Positions 1-8,827 of a stretch of DNA of 42,443 bases are shown here, one piece after another. Location: positions 1 to 42,443 of the forward strand of contig JAMJVX010000010.1 in NCBI GenBank assembly GCA_023558315.1. The letters run 5' to 3'. The notes under the pieces are model-generated. The model did no database searches and was not told the DNA's origin. It was given only the letters and a program-made list of their open reading frames with translations. Every line of letters begins with the position of its first letter. The stretch's first letter is position 1. The DNA is from Flavobacteriaceae bacterium. Lineage in GTDB: Bacteria > Bacteroidota > Bacteroidia > Flavobacteriales > Flavobacteriaceae. The translations under genes were made by a program, and so were the position numbers.

Positions 1-1
1 A

Positions 2-808
2 ATTAAAGTAGCAAATAAGAATAGAACATTTACTATCCATACCCCAAAAGGGTATCCAAACAAAAAAACTTCTTATCCCGTTCTTTTCCTATTTCATGGA
101 AATCCATCTCAAGGGTGGCAAATGAAATTATATACTGGGATGAATAAAACTGCTGATAAAAATAATTTTATCGTGGTATATCCTGATGCTATTGATAATA
201 GGTGGGCATTTGATAACTGCGAAAAAGTAGATGATGATATAGCATTTGTCAAAAGCCTTTTGGCTTATCTCAATGAAAAATACAATATAGACAAATCAAG
301 AATTTATTTTTCTGGCATGTCTGGAGGCGGTTTTTTTTTAACAATTCTTGCTAATGAAATGCCTGAAAAGATAGCATCTATGGCAATGATTGCCAGTAGT
401 AGTATAGATGAAAGTTTATGTGAAGTAAATGTAATTGATACTCCTATTCCTCTTTTGTTTATTCAAGGTACCTCAGATTTTATCTATAATGGTGTTCCTG
501 AAAGAGGAATATTTTCAGCTCGTCAAACAATTGATAAATGGGTGAAAAGAAATAAATGTGATACAATACCTATTGTTACAGAAATACCTAATACTAATAA
601 AAAAGATTATTCATCAGTTATAAAATACCAGTACCTATCAAAAATAAATAAAGATGTTACTTATTATAAAATAAAAAATGGTGGGCATCATTGGCCGAAT
701 TCAAAATTTAATGCCAATTCATTTACTAAATTTGATTTGGGAGCGTTTAATAGAGATATTGATACGAATCAAATTATATGGGACTTTGTTTCTTCTTATA
801 AAAAATAA
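2..808 (+). CDS. PHB-depolymerase-like esterase (5' end cut by window)
   Basis: The reading frame is open from base 2, so the gene begins before the window; the first ATG at 122 is internal. Upstream residues already carry the oxyanion-hole motif of alpha/beta hydrolases (LFHGNPSQGW, near bases 92-121). The nucleophile elbow GMSGGG follows at about bases 315-332. A candidate Asp lies in IQGTSDF and a candidate His in NGGHHWP, so a full Ser-Asp-His triad is visible. This arrangement matches the LpqC/PHB depolymerase (CE1-like) esterases, which hydrolyse polyesters or acylated sugars, often outside the cell. The N-terminus is missing, so a signal peptide cannot be judged. It ends 5 bases before ung and may be co-transcribed with it. 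The family is fairly sure, the substrate unknown. Confidence 0.8.
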   Translation: MKVANKNRTFTIHTPKGYPNKKTSYPVLFLFHGNPSQGWQMKLYTGMNKTADKNNFIVVYPDAIDNRWAFDNCEKVDDDIAFVKSLLAYLNEKYNIDKSRIYFSGMSGGGFFLTILANEMPEKIASMAMIASSSIDESLCEVNVIDTPIPLLFIQGTSDFIYNGVPERGIFSARQTIDKWVKRNKCDTIPIVTEIPNTNKKDYSSVIKYQYLSKINKDVTYYKIKNGGHHWPNSKFNANSFTKFDLGAFNRDIDTNQIIWDFVSSYKK

Positions 809-813
809 ATTTC

Positions 814-1479
814 ATGGAAATTCAGATTGAGGGTGGTTGGAAAGAAGTGCTAACTCCTGTATTTAATACTCAGGAATTTAGAACCCTAGTAGATTTTGTA
901 AAGCAAGAGTATAAAACTAAACAGTGCTTCCCTTTGGGGAAACATATTTTTGAAGCTTTTAATCAATGTCATTTTAAGGATTTAAAAGTAGTATTATTAG
1001 GGCAAGACCCCTACCATGATGTAGGTCAAGCACATGGCTTGTGCTTTTCTGTTCCTGAAGGGATTCCGCCACCTCCTTCATTAAAAAATATATTTTTAGA
1101 ATTAGAAAAAGATTTAGGAATTCATTACCCTAAAAGTGGAAATTTACTACACTGGGCATCGCAAGGGGTCTTGCTTTTAAATGCAACTCTCACTGTTGAA
1201 GCGCATAAAGCAGGAAGTCACCAAGGAAAAGGATGGGAGATATTTACTGATAAAGTAATTCAAATAATCTCCGCACAAAAAAAAGATATTGTTTTTTTAT
1301 TGTGGGGGAACTATGCCAAACAGAAGAAAAAACTTATTGATATTTCTAAACATAAAATTTTAGAAAGCGGACACCCCTCACCTTTGAGTGCGAATAGAGG
1401 TTATTGGTTTGGCAATAAGCATTTTAGTCAATGTAATGCCTATTTAGAGAAAATTGAGAAAGATCCTATTAAATGGTGA
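814..1479 (+). CDS. ung: Uracil-DNA glycosylase
   Basis: Removes uracil from DNA in base excision repair. The 221-residue length is normal for family 1 UDG. The catalytic water-activating motif GQDPYH is present near residues 65-70, followed by GLCFSVP, and the Leu-loop motif HPSPLSANRG near residues 188-197. LLLNATLTV carries the conserved Asn that reads uracil. The ATG at 814 lies 5 bases after the esterase stop codon. The gene converges on the SUI1 gene with only 3 bases between stop codons, so there is no room for an intergenic terminator. Nothing looks unusual in the protein. Confidence 0.97.
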   Translation: MEIQIEGGWKEVLTPVFNTQEFRTLVDFVKQEYKTKQCFPLGKHIFEAFNQCHFKDLKVVLLGQDPYHDVGQAHGLCFSVPEGIPPPPSLKNIFLELEKDLGIHYPKSGNLLHWASQGVLLLNATLTVEAHKAGSHQGKGWEIFTDKVIQIISAQKKDIVFLLWGNYAKQKKKLIDISKHKILESGHPSPLSANRGYWFGNKHFSQCNAYLEKIEKDPIKW

Positions 1480-1482
1480 TTT

Positions 1483-1815
1483 TTAAGAATTTACTCGCTT
1501 AATATTATGTCCTTTATTTTCAAAATAAACACATATTTTCTCAATAAAATCTCCTTGAATTAGCATTTCCCCATTTTTGATTGAGCCTCCTGTACTGCAT
1601 TGTTTTTTAACCTCTTTAAACAGGTTGTTCAAATCCTTATATCCAAGTATAAATCCTCTAATAATTGTTGCTGTTTTCCCTCCTCTATTTTTCTTAGTTA
1701 AATATATTTCTAAGTTTTGTTTTTGAAAAGAAGGAGATTCTGTTTCAGCGATTTGCGATTTATCTTTGATTAATTCCGATAAACTAGCGAGGCTATCAAA
1801 TTTTTTCTCACTCAT
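1483..1815 (-). CDS. SUI1/YciH-family translation initiation factor-like protein
   Basis: A 110-residue protein whose second half is an eIF1/SUI1 fold: the basic segment KKNRGGKTATIIRGF (about residues 41-55) is followed by CSTGGSIKNGEMLIQGD and a C-terminal helix. The bacterial YciH relatives are thought to affect the fidelity of translation initiation and are dispensable in E. coli. The N-terminal 40 residues are polar and less conserved. Its start codon immediately abuts the stop codon of the DUF2911 gene with no spacer, so it is the last gene of the leftward run that begins upstream of cinA. Family assignment is secure; a role in this organism is inferred. Confidence 0.9.
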   Translation of the reverse strand: MSEKKFDSLASLSELIKDKSQIAETESPSFQKQNLEIYLTKKNRGGKTATIIRGFILGYKDLNNLFKEVKKQCSTGGSIKNGEMLIQGDFIEKICVYFENKGHNIKRVNS

Positions 1816-2334
1816 TTATGTAATGAGAACATAAACTACAGTTGTATCCCATCTAAATCTAATGTATAAGCCCGTATTGTCGTTTTCAAAATCAATAGTA
1901 AATTGTTCTATGGATTCGCTTAATTTAGACATTGAAGAGACTTTTGCAGTAAATACATCACTTTCTTTATTTGGTCTTTCAGAGGCTTTTCCATCAATTA
2001 CTTTGTTTAATGTAATCAACCAATGATTTTCTTGTACGACAGCGTGTATGCTATAAGTTCCAGCTGGAAGGGGATTACCTGCAAAATTAATATTCTTTGA
2101 GGTAGTGAATATTGTTGGTTTTTTCGCTCCCATTACCCAGTATTTTCCATAGGGGACTAGAGCGCCTTCTGCTTCATTTCCAAATACAACTTTGCCTTTT
2201 GTATAAGGTCTCCCATAGGTAAATTCAAGTAAAAAATCATTTTTTTCAAATTTAGCTGATTCTATTGGAGCCTTAGGTGAACATGCTGTAAATATTATAA
2301 TTCCAGCAATTAATAAGTATTTCAAATTTTTCAT
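1816..2334 (-). CDS. DUF2911-family lipoprotein
   Basis: 172 residues with a lipoprotein signal: basic start, hydrophobic core and a lipobox ending FTAC with Cys18. The body carries hallmarks of DUF2911, a family common in Bacteroidota: an early TYGRPYTKGK segment, then LVPYGKYWVMGAKKPT, and LPAGTYSIHAV followed by the WLITLNK strand. No enzymatic function is established for the family; it is probably a beta-rich periplasmic or outer-membrane-anchored protein. It sits 14 bases after cinA and directly against the SUI1 gene, so it is translated from the same transcript. Family assignment is firm, function unknown. Confidence 0.9.
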   Translation of the reverse strand: MKNLKYLLIAGIIIFTACSPKAPIESAKFEKNDFLLEFTYGRPYTKGKVVFGNEAEGALVPYGKYWVMGAKKPTIFTTSKNINFAGNPLPAGTYSIHAVVQENHWLITLNKVIDGKASERPNKESDVFTAKVSSMSKLSESIEQFTIDFENDNTGLYIRFRWDTTVVYVLIT

Positions 2335-2348
2335 AATAGTTTGTTGTT

Positions 2349-3584
2349 TTAAATAAATTTATATAATAGTTCTAATGATTTGCTAACTGTTTTTCTAATA
2401 ACTCTTTCTCGGTAATTTCCAAAGTTAAAAGAAAAAGTTTGAGTTTTGTTTTTATCTGATACCGCAATACAAACGGTTCCAACTTGGGCTTCAGAATCTC
2501 CTTTATTTGGTCCTGCATTCCCAGAAGTGGCTAAGCCAATATCTGTATTATATTTCTTTCTTACTCCTTCAGCCATATACTTAACTACTTCTTCACTAAC
2601 TACGGAGTGTTCTTCAATTACTTCATTTGGCACATCTAATAGAGATGTTTTACTTTGTGTGTGATACGCTACAATACTTCCTTTAAAATACTGAGAACTT
2701 CCTGGAATCTTTGTAAGAGTACTTGAAATAGCCCCTCCAGTACAGCTTTCAGCAAGCGATAAAGTTTTTTTATTCTCTATAAATATTTCTTGAAGCATTA
2801 ATTCTAAATTATCAAAATTTTCGCCAAAGATACTATCCCCAATAATATTATACAATCCTTTAGTCGCTTTATCAATATTTTTTTTTAATAAACTATCATT
2901 TTTATCTTTTCCAGATAATCGCAATCGCACCCTTCCTAAACTAGGCAAATAGGCTAGTTTTAGGTTTTTAGACAAATTATTTTCCCATTCTTCTAGCTTT
3001 AATGCTAATTCACTTTCAATTATTCCATACACTAAAAATGTTTTATGAATAATATAAGGAAGATTGAAAGCGGTTTTAATTTTTGGAATTACTTGTTCTT
3101 TTATTAGTGCTTCCATTTCAAAAGGGACTCCAGGGAGAGAGACAAATATTTTATTATTTTCTTCAAAGAGCATGCCAGGAGAGGTTCCTAATTCATTTTT
3201 TAAAACAATAGCCTTTGAGGGTAATATAGCTTGATTTAGAGTTTTCGCGTTTACGGTTTTTTTAATTGAATTCTTAAAAAGACTTTCTATATGTTTTACT
3301 ATCTCTTCTCTTTTTATAAGAGTATCGTTAAAAAAATCACAAAGTGCATCTTTTGTAATATCGTCTTTTGTAGGACCTAATCCGCCAGTAATTATAATGA
3401 TATCAACTCTCTTTTGTGCACTTTTTAACGTTGAAATAATGTCATTATGTGAGTCTGCTATACTACTTATTTGAGTTGTTTCTACTCCTATCTTACTAAG
3501 TTCTTTAGCAATAAAAGTAGCATTAGTGTTTACTATTTGCCCTATAAGAATTTCATCTCCAATATTGATTATTTCCGCTTTCAT
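2349..3584 (-). CDS. cinA: CinA-like protein, nicotinamide-nucleotide amidase
   Basis: 411 residues in two domains. The N-terminal half is a MoaB/MogA-like fold beginning EIINIGDEILIGQIVNTNA and containing IIITGGLGPTKDD, associated in the family with ADP-ribose pyrophosphatase activity. The C-terminal part, from about residue 255, is the PncC-type amidase with LAESCTGG and the ATSGNAGP segment; it deamidates NMN to nicotinate mononucleotide in pyridine nucleotide recycling. Length is typical of two-domain CinA. The ATG overlaps the end of the upstream FAH-family gene by 4 bases, which indicates translational coupling. The competence link in the name comes from Gram-positive bacteria and is not implied here. 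Confidence 0.95.
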   Translation of the reverse strand: MKAEIINIGDEILIGQIVNTNATFIAKELSKIGVETTQISSIADSHNDIISTLKSAQKRVDIIIITGGLGPTKDDITKDALCDFFNDTLIKREEIVKHIESLFKNSIKKTVNAKTLNQAILPSKAIVLKNELGTSPGMLFEENNKIFVSLPGVPFEMEALIKEQVIPKIKTAFNLPYIIHKTFLVYGIIESELALKLEEWENNLSKNLKLAYLPSLGRVRLRLSGKDKNDSLLKKNIDKATKGLYNIIGDSIFGENFDNLELMLQEIFIENKKTLSLAESCTGGAISSTLTKIPGSSQYFKGSIVAYHTQSKTSLLDVPNEVIEEHSVVSEEVVKYMAEGVRKKYNTDIGLATSGNAGPNKGDSEAQVGTVCIAVSDKNKTQTFSFNFGNYRERVIRKTVSKSLELLYKFI

Positions 3585-4192
3585 TTTATAGGTAGTGAAA
3601 AATATTTTTTGTTTTCTATAAATCCTTCTAACAAATCTCCTTCATCTATTTTTCCTACACCACTTGGAGTACCTGTGAAAATAACATCTCCTATTTTCAA
3701 AGTAAAAAACTGAGAGACATAAGAAACAATCTCATCAATTTTCCAAAGCATCAGATTGGTGTTCCCTTGTTGAACCAAAGAATTATTTTTTTTTAGAGAA
3801 AAAGATATCTCATTTATATCTTTAAAAGAGCTTTTATCTACCCACTCCCCTATCAATGCAGAATTATCAAAACCCTTAGCTTTTTCCCATGGTAATCCTT
3901 TTGTTTTTAGCTCTGTTTGTAAATCTCTTGCCGTAAAATCAATACCCAAACTAATTTGATTATAATATTTATGTGCAAAAGCAGGCTCTATATATTTTCC
4001 TATTTTATCTATTTTTACGAGTATTTCAACTTCATAATGGATATTGTTTGAAAATTCAGGAATGTAAAAAGGAGTATTTTTTTGTAAAACAGCACTATCT
4101 GGCTTTAGAAAAATTACTGGGTCTTTAGGTTTTTCATTACTCAATTCTTCAATATGAGCAGCGTAATTCCTCCCAATACATATAATTTTCAT
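3581..4192 (-). CDS. Fumarylacetoacetate hydrolase family protein
   Basis: 203 residues matching the short, single-domain FAH family: start MKIICIGRNYAAHIEEL, then PVIFLKPDSA, the metal-binding acidic pair in HYEVEILVKI, and the GIDFTARDLQ segment with the third acidic ligand. Near the end IGDVIFTGTPSGVG is the usual FAH signature. Members act as hydratases, isomerases or acylpyruvate/oxaloacetate decarboxylases and need Mg or Mn. The substrate cannot be read from sequence. One base separates it from the exonuclease gene upstream and it overlaps cinA downstream, placing it inside a tight operon. Confidence 0.93.
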   Translation of the reverse strand: MKIICIGRNYAAHIEELSNEKPKDPVIFLKPDSAVLQKNTPFYIPEFSNNIHYEVEILVKIDKIGKYIEPAFAHKYYNQISLGIDFTARDLQTELKTKGLPWEKAKGFDNSALIGEWVDKSSFKDINEISFSLKKNNSLVQQGNTNLMLWKIDEIVSYVSQFFTLKIGDVIFTGTPSGVGKIDEGDLLEGFIENKKYFSLPIK

Positions 4193-4193
4193 T

Positions 4194-4967
4194 TTATTGT
4201 TTTGTGTTTAAACTTTCCAGTTGAATCTCATTGATAACTTTCTTTGTATACATTGGAAAATCGGCATTTAGCATCCATTTTAAATACGCTGGATTTTCTT
4301 TCCAAAGAGAAGACACAGATTTACCTTTATGTTTTCCAAAACTCACACACGCTTCATTTTTTTCGTTATAAATAATAAATCCTGCAAAATCTACTGTTCT
4401 TTTCTGTTGGGTAAACTCTTCTAAGAAATCAATATTATTTTCTAACTCTGGATATTTTTTTAGTTGAGAAATTAAAACCTCATAGGTAGCTTGAGTATCC
4501 GCTTCTGCAGAATGCGCATTTTCTAATTCTTTATCACAATAAAATTTAAACGCCGCAGATAATGTCCTTTTTTCCATTTTATGAAAAACTGTTTGCACAT
4601 CAACTGCTTTAAATGATTTTTTAGTGAAATTTATACCTGCACGCAACATTTCTTCTGCTAGTAAGGGAATATCAAATCTATTGCTATTATACCCTGCTAA
4701 GTCGGCCTTATTTATAAAATTCTGAATGTCTTTAGCAATGTTTTTAAATGTAGGTTTGTCTTTGACGCGTTCATCCGTAATCCCGTGAATGTCACTCACT
4801 AATTTTGGAATAGGCATTTCGGGATTTACCAACCACGATTTTAATTCCTTTTTTTCATCAGGAAAGACTTTAAGGATAGCAATTTCTACAATTCTATCTT
4901 TCGCAATATCTGTACCTGTAGTTTCTAAATCAAAAAAACAAATAGGACGAGTTAATTTTAGAGACAT
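4194..4967 (-). CDS. DEDDh 3'-5' exonuclease (DnaQ/RNase T superfamily)
   Basis: 257 residues. All DEDDh active-site positions are visible: Asp and Glu in FFDLETTGTD (residues 11-20), Asp in GYNSNRFDIPLL, and His and Asp in HSAEADTQATYEV. After the nuclease domain (about residues 1-175) there is a separate tail with FGKHKGKSV and PAYLKWMLNADFP, resembling the small DUF3820-type domain. The polymerase III epsilon subunit is one relative, but nothing here shows a polymerase-binding motif, so a general DNA repair or RNA-processing exonuclease is equally possible. It lies 9 bases after the E2 gene and 1 base before the FAH gene. Confidence 0.92.
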   Translation of the reverse strand: MSLKLTRPICFFDLETTGTDIAKDRIVEIAILKVFPDEKKELKSWLVNPEMPIPKLVSDIHGITDERVKDKPTFKNIAKDIQNFINKADLAGYNSNRFDIPLLAEEMLRAGINFTKKSFKAVDVQTVFHKMEKRTLSAAFKFYCDKELENAHSAEADTQATYEVLISQLKKYPELENNIDFLEEFTQQKRTVDFAGFIIYNEKNEACVSFGKHKGKSVSSLWKENPAYLKWMLNADFPMYTKKVINEIQLESLNTKQ

Positions 4968-4976
4968 GTTTTTAAA

Positions 4977-6266
4977 TTATAATATTCCCTCAAGAAGTTC
5001 TTCTACATTCTCGAGATAATCAGATATTTTTTTTGCAAAGAGTCCTCCCAAAACTCCATTGATAATTCTATGGTCATAACTATGGGTAAGAATCATTTTT
5101 TTCCTAATTAAAATTTTATCTCCTTCTTCTGTTTCTACTACTGAAGGTAATTTTCTAATATTTCCTATAGCCAAAATACCTACTTGCGGTTGATTTATGA
5201 TAGGAGTTCCCGCAATAGCCCCTGAGGCTCCAATATTGGTCAAAGTATACGTGCCATTTTCTATATCGCTAGGAGCTAATTTATTATTTCGTGCTTTTTG
5301 CGCTAAGTCATTTACCGCAAATGCTAACTCTGACAAACTGAGTTTATCTGCGTTTTTTATGACAGGTACAATAAGTTTATTATTAGGTAGGGATGTCGCC
5401 ATTCCTATATTTATATTTTCTTTTTGAATAATTTTACCCGCTTCTAAGGAGCTATTCAGTTTCGGAAATGCTACGAGCGCTTTTGCTACTGCCGCAATAA
5501 ATAATGGAGTAAATGTTAACTTTAAAGTTTCGTCCTTAAAAATAGTTTTGTTTTTAGCTCTCCAATCCCATAATTTAGTGACATCTGTTTCTAGAAACGA
5601 TTGTACATGAGCAGAAGTTTTTTTACTTTTAATCATATGGTCTGCTAAAATTTTTTCCATACGATCAAGCTCAATAATCTTATCTCCTTTAGACGTTTTT
5701 ATAGGAGTATCAATGGACTTTTCTTGTCTTTTCTGTATAAATTTAAAAATATCACTTTTAACGATACGTCCATTTAGTCCAGTTCCCTTGATTGAAAGAA
5801 GGTCTTCATTAGACAACTTTTCTTTTTCAGCAATTGTTTTTATCAATGGAGAATAAAACAATTGAGATACATTTGGAGTAGAGTAATTATTATCTTGTTT
5901 TTGAGAAGAAGAAGGCTGTTTTTTTTCGCTCTCTAAAAATGATTTGGGAAAAGAAGGCTGTTTTAAATTATCAGTTTTACTTTGTGATAAAGTGCTTTTT
6001 TCTGCTGATTTCGTGTTGTTAGAACTAGATGTTTCAATAAGCCCAATAACTTGACCTATTTTCACCGTATCTCCTTCATTTACTTTTTGTTCTACTAGAG
6101 TTCCCGAAACGTCTGAAGGGACATCGGAATCAACTTTGTCAGTAGCAATTTCAACAATGGCATCATCTACCTCAACTTTATCACCTACATTTTTAAACCA
6201 TTTTATCAGAGAAGCTTCTTCTATGCTTTCTCCCATTTGTGGGAGTTTTAATTCATAAATTCCCAT
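4977..6266 (-). CDS. 2-oxoacid dehydrogenase E2 (dihydrolipoyl acyltransferase)
   Basis: 429 residues with the usual E2 layout: one lipoyl domain (about 1-78; lipoylated Lys in ATDKVDSDVPS), a long Ser/Lys/Gln-rich linker, a peripheral subunit-binding domain (about 135-170, SPLIKTIAEKE and GTGLNGRIVKSDI), and the catalytic acyltransferase domain. The core of a pyruvate, 2-oxoglutarate or branched-chain complex; the single lipoyl domain and lack of neighbouring E1/E3 genes fit a stand-alone, possibly branched-chain type. The catalytic HxxxDG motif reads HRIING, so the Asp is replaced by Asn. It starts 41 bases after pnp and heads the tight gene run down to the SUI1 gene. Confidence 0.92.
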   Translation of the reverse strand: MGIYELKLPQMGESIEEASLIKWFKNVGDKVEVDDAIVEIATDKVDSDVPSDVSGTLVEQKVNEGDTVKIGQVIGLIETSSSNNTKSAEKSTLSQSKTDNLKQPSFPKSFLESEKKQPSSSQKQDNNYSTPNVSQLFYSPLIKTIAEKEKLSNEDLLSIKGTGLNGRIVKSDIFKFIQKRQEKSIDTPIKTSKGDKIIELDRMEKILADHMIKSKKTSAHVQSFLETDVTKLWDWRAKNKTIFKDETLKLTFTPLFIAAVAKALVAFPKLNSSLEAGKIIQKENINIGMATSLPNNKLIVPVIKNADKLSLSELAFAVNDLAQKARNNKLAPSDIENGTYTLTNIGASGAIAGTPIINQPQVGILAIGNIRKLPSVVETEEGDKILIRKKMILTHSYDHRIINGVLGGLFAKKISDYLENVEELLEGIL

Positions 6267-6307
6267 ATAAAGTTAATTTAAAGTATTGTAAAATAAGTAT
6301 CCAAAGA

Positions 6308-8434
6308 TTATTTATCTTCAGGTTTAGGCAATAATACTTTACGAGATACTTTAGGTTTTCTTGTTTTTGGGTCAATGCCCATATATTTAACTTCCAATTC
6401 ATCCCCTATAGAAAATTTACCTTCTAAGGTCTTTATATGTGCCCATTCTATTTCTGAGATGTGTAAAAGCGTTTCTTTTCCTGGTACAAATTCTACTACA
6501 AGTCCAAAGTCTAAGATTTTTTTCACAACTACATTATATCTTTCTCCTACTTCTGGACTAAATGTAATTGCTTTAATTTTTTCAATGACAATATCTATTT
6601 TTTCTTGATCTACTCCTAATATTTCAACAACTCCTTGCGTTTCACTTTCTTCACCTATAAATATCGTAGTATTTGATTCTTTTTGTAATTCCTGTATGTT
6701 TTTTCCACCAGGACCAATAACTGCGCCAATAAATTCACTTGGTATATGCATTTTTACCATTTTTGGAGCATGTGCTTTCACATTTTCCATAGGGTTCTCT
6801 ATCACCTCAGTTATTTTATTTAAAATATGAAGTCGCCCTTCTTTTGCTTGATGTAATGCTTGAGAGAGAATTTCATATGATAACCCGCTTACTTTAATAT
6901 CCATTTGGCATGCCGTTATTCCTTTCTCAGTTCCAGCTACTTTAAAATCCATATCCCCTAAATGATCTTCGTCTCCTAAAATATCTGATAACACTGCGTA
7001 ATTATCTCCTTCTAATACAAGTCCCATCGCTATCCCAGAAACAGGAGATTTAATCTGTATTCCTGCATCCATAAGTGCCATTGTTCCCGCACATACAGTA
7101 GCCATAGATGATGAACCATTTGATTCAAGTACCTCAGATACTATTCTAATTGTATATGGGCAATCTTGAGGGATAACTCTTTTTAAAGCTCTTTGAGCTA
7201 AATTTCCATGACCAATTTCTCTTCTTGAGGTTGCTCTTAAAGGATACGCCTCTCCCGTTGAAAAAGGAGGAAAATTATAATGTAAATAAAAGTTTTCTTC
7301 TGATTGTTCCGTAGGAGTATCCACAATATTTGCTTCTTTAGATGTTCCTAAAGTAGTTGTTGCTAATGCCTGCGTTTCGCCTCTTGTAAAAATTGCAGAA
7401 CCGTGCGTTGATGGAAGTGTACTCACTTCTCCCCAAATTGGACGAATTTCATTTGTCTTACGACTATCTAATCGCGTCTTATCATTAAGAATTAAATCAC
7501 GAACTGCTTTTTTTTGAGCTTTATCAAAATAAAAAGAAATAAGTTTTTCTTTTTGTTCTTTATCTTCTTGCTCTTCTGTCGTAAATTCTGCCTTTATACT
7601 TTCTTTTAAATCTTTAAATTTTATAGTTCTTTCTGCTTTAGGCAAAAATTCTTTTGATATCTGGTAACATTTATCATAAGACGCATCTAATATTGCTTTT
7701 TCTAACGTCTCATCTTTTTCATCTTTAGGATAATCTCTTGCTTCCTTTTTACCAACTTGTTCTACTAATTTAATTTGCGCTTTTATTTGGGTCTTTATTG
7801 CACTATGTCCAAATTTAATTGCTTCAAGCATTTCATCTTCAGATATTTCGCTAAATTCTCCTTCAACCATAATTATAGACTCTTCACTAGCACCTATAAT
7901 TATATCAATATCTGATGCGGATAACTCTTCTTTAGTTGGATTAAGAATAAATTTATCTCCATTTCTCCCTACACGGACTTCAGAAATTGGACATTGAATA
8001 GGTATATCCGAAAGCTGTATTGCTGTAGATGCTGCTAACCCTACTAATGAATCTGCCATTACATTTTCATCGGCAGACATAAGTTGAATCATTACTTGTG
8101 TTTCAGAATGGTAATCTTTTGGAAATAACGGACGTAATACTCTGTCTATTATACGCATTGTGAGTATTTCTTCAGTAGAAGGTCGCGCTTCTCTTTTAAA
8201 AAAACCTCCGGGAAATCTACCCGCTGATGCAAATTTTTCTCTGTAGTCTACGGTAAGTGGTAAAAAATCTAAATTATTAGATTCTCTTGAAGAAACTACA
8301 GTAGCTAGGAGAATGCAATTCCCTAATTGAACTGTAACAGAACCATCTGCTTGCTTTGCTAATTTACCTGTTTCAAGGGTAATAACCCTCCCATCTTCTA
8401 AGGTTATTTTTTCTGTAAATGTTTTAGGAATCAT
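6308..8434 (-). CDS. pnp: Polyribonucleotide nucleotidyltransferase (PNPase)
   Basis: 708 residues, normal for bacterial PNPase. Two RNase PH-like cores are present (first with [18 protein letters not shown], second with [15 protein letters not shown] and the catalytic acidic segment [16 protein letters not shown]), separated by the helical domain. A KH domain ([15 protein letters not shown]) and an S1 domain (residues about 630-695, [18 protein letters not shown]) close the protein. It degrades RNA 3'-5' by phosphorolysis. The gene follows rpsO, as in many bacteria, with a small hairpin in the 61-base gap. No -7 box is seen before it, so it probably depends on rpsO transcription. Confidence 0.98.
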   Translation of the reverse strand: MIPKTFTEKITLEDGRVITLETGKLAKQADGSVTVQLGNCILLATVVSSRESNNLDFLPLTVDYREKFASAGRFPGGFFKREARPSTEEILTMRIIDRVLRPLFPKDYHSETQVMIQLMSADENVMADSLVGLAASTAIQLSDIPIQCPISEVRVGRNGDKFILNPTKEELSASDIDIIIGASEESIIMVEGEFSEISEDEMLEAIKFGHSAIKTQIKAQIKLVEQVGKKEARDYPKDEKDETLEKAILDASYDKCYQISKEFLPKAERTIKFKDLKESIKAEFTTEEQEDKEQKEKLISFYFDKAQKKAVRDLILNDKTRLDSRKTNEIRPIWGEVSTLPSTHGSAIFTRGETQALATTTLGTSKEANIVDTPTEQSEENFYLHYNFPPFSTGEAYPLRATSRREIGHGNLAQRALKRVIPQDCPYTIRIVSEVLESNGSSSMATVCAGTMALMDAGIQIKSPVSGIAMGLVLEGDNYAVLSDILGDEDHLGDMDFKVAGTEKGITACQMDIKVSGLSYEILSQALHQAKEGRLHILNKITEVIENPMENVKAHAPKMVKMHIPSEFIGAVIGPGGKNIQELQKESNTTIFIGEESETQGVVEILGVDQEKIDIVIEKIKAITFSPEVGERYNVVVKKILDFGLVVEFVPGKETLLHISEIEWAHIKTLEGKFSIGDELEVKYMGIDPKTRKPKVSRKVLLPKPEDK

Positions 8435-8462
8435 TATGTTGTGTTATTAATTATAAAAATAA

Positions 8463-8478
8463 CCTTTTAAATAAAAGG
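8463..8478 (-). terminator. Hairpin between rpsO and pnp
   Basis: Six-base perfect stem CCTTTT/AAAAGG with a 4-base loop, followed on the minus strand by a T-rich stretch. It could act as a leaky terminator or a processing site in the rpsO-pnp transcript. In E. coli the same intercistronic position holds a terminator and an RNase III site; here the role is inference, and the A/T-rich stem is weak. Confidence 0.4.
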
Positions 8479-8495
8479 AAAAAATAAATATATTT

Positions 8496-8765
8496 TTATT
8501 TTCTTAGTTTAAGCTCTTTAATGATAGAACGATAGCGCTCTATATCTTTTGACTTAAGATAATTTAAAAGGCGTTTTCTTTTTCCTACCAATTTCAGAAG
8601 AGATCTTTCAGTATTAAAATCTTTTTTATTTGATTTTAAATGATTTGAGAGATGCTCTATTCGGAATGAGAATAAGGCGATTTGACCTTCTGAAGAACCC
8701 GTATTGTTGTCAGATCCTCCGTGTTTTTTAAAAATATCTTTCTTTACTTGAGTTGTTAAATACAT
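8496..8765 (-). CDS. rpsO: 30S ribosomal protein S15
   Basis: 89 residues, exactly the usual length. The family pattern is clear: GSSEGQIALFSFRIEHLSNHLK, then the RNA-binding LLKLVGKRKRLLNYL and the C-terminal IERYRSIIKELKLRK. Binds 16S rRNA early in small-subunit assembly. It has its own -7 box at 8783-8790, about 17 bases before the ATG, and leads into pnp. Unremarkable otherwise. Confidence 0.98.
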   Translation of the reverse strand: MYLTTQVKKDIFKKHGGSDNNTGSSEGQIALFSFRIEHLSNHLKSNKKDFNTERSLLKLVGKRKRLLNYLKSKDIERYRSIIKELKLRK

Positions 8766-8782
8766 ATTAAAAAATAAGTTTG

Positions 8783-8790
8783 CAAATATA
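8783..8790 (-). promoter_or_regulatory. -7 box for rpsO
   Basis: Minus-strand TATATTTG, a full match to the Bacteroidota -7 consensus TAnnTTTG, 17 bases before the rpsO ATG. No TTG-type -33 element is seen at the expected distance. Confidence 0.55.
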
Positions 8791-8827
8791 ATTCAAATAT
8801 TCTTACTTTATATAAATAAAATAAAAA

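Noticed and set aside
341-349. Nine-T run inside the esterase gene as a possible phase-variable tract
   Set aside because: The tract is short, the frame is intact through it, and similar T-runs are common in this AT-rich DNA.
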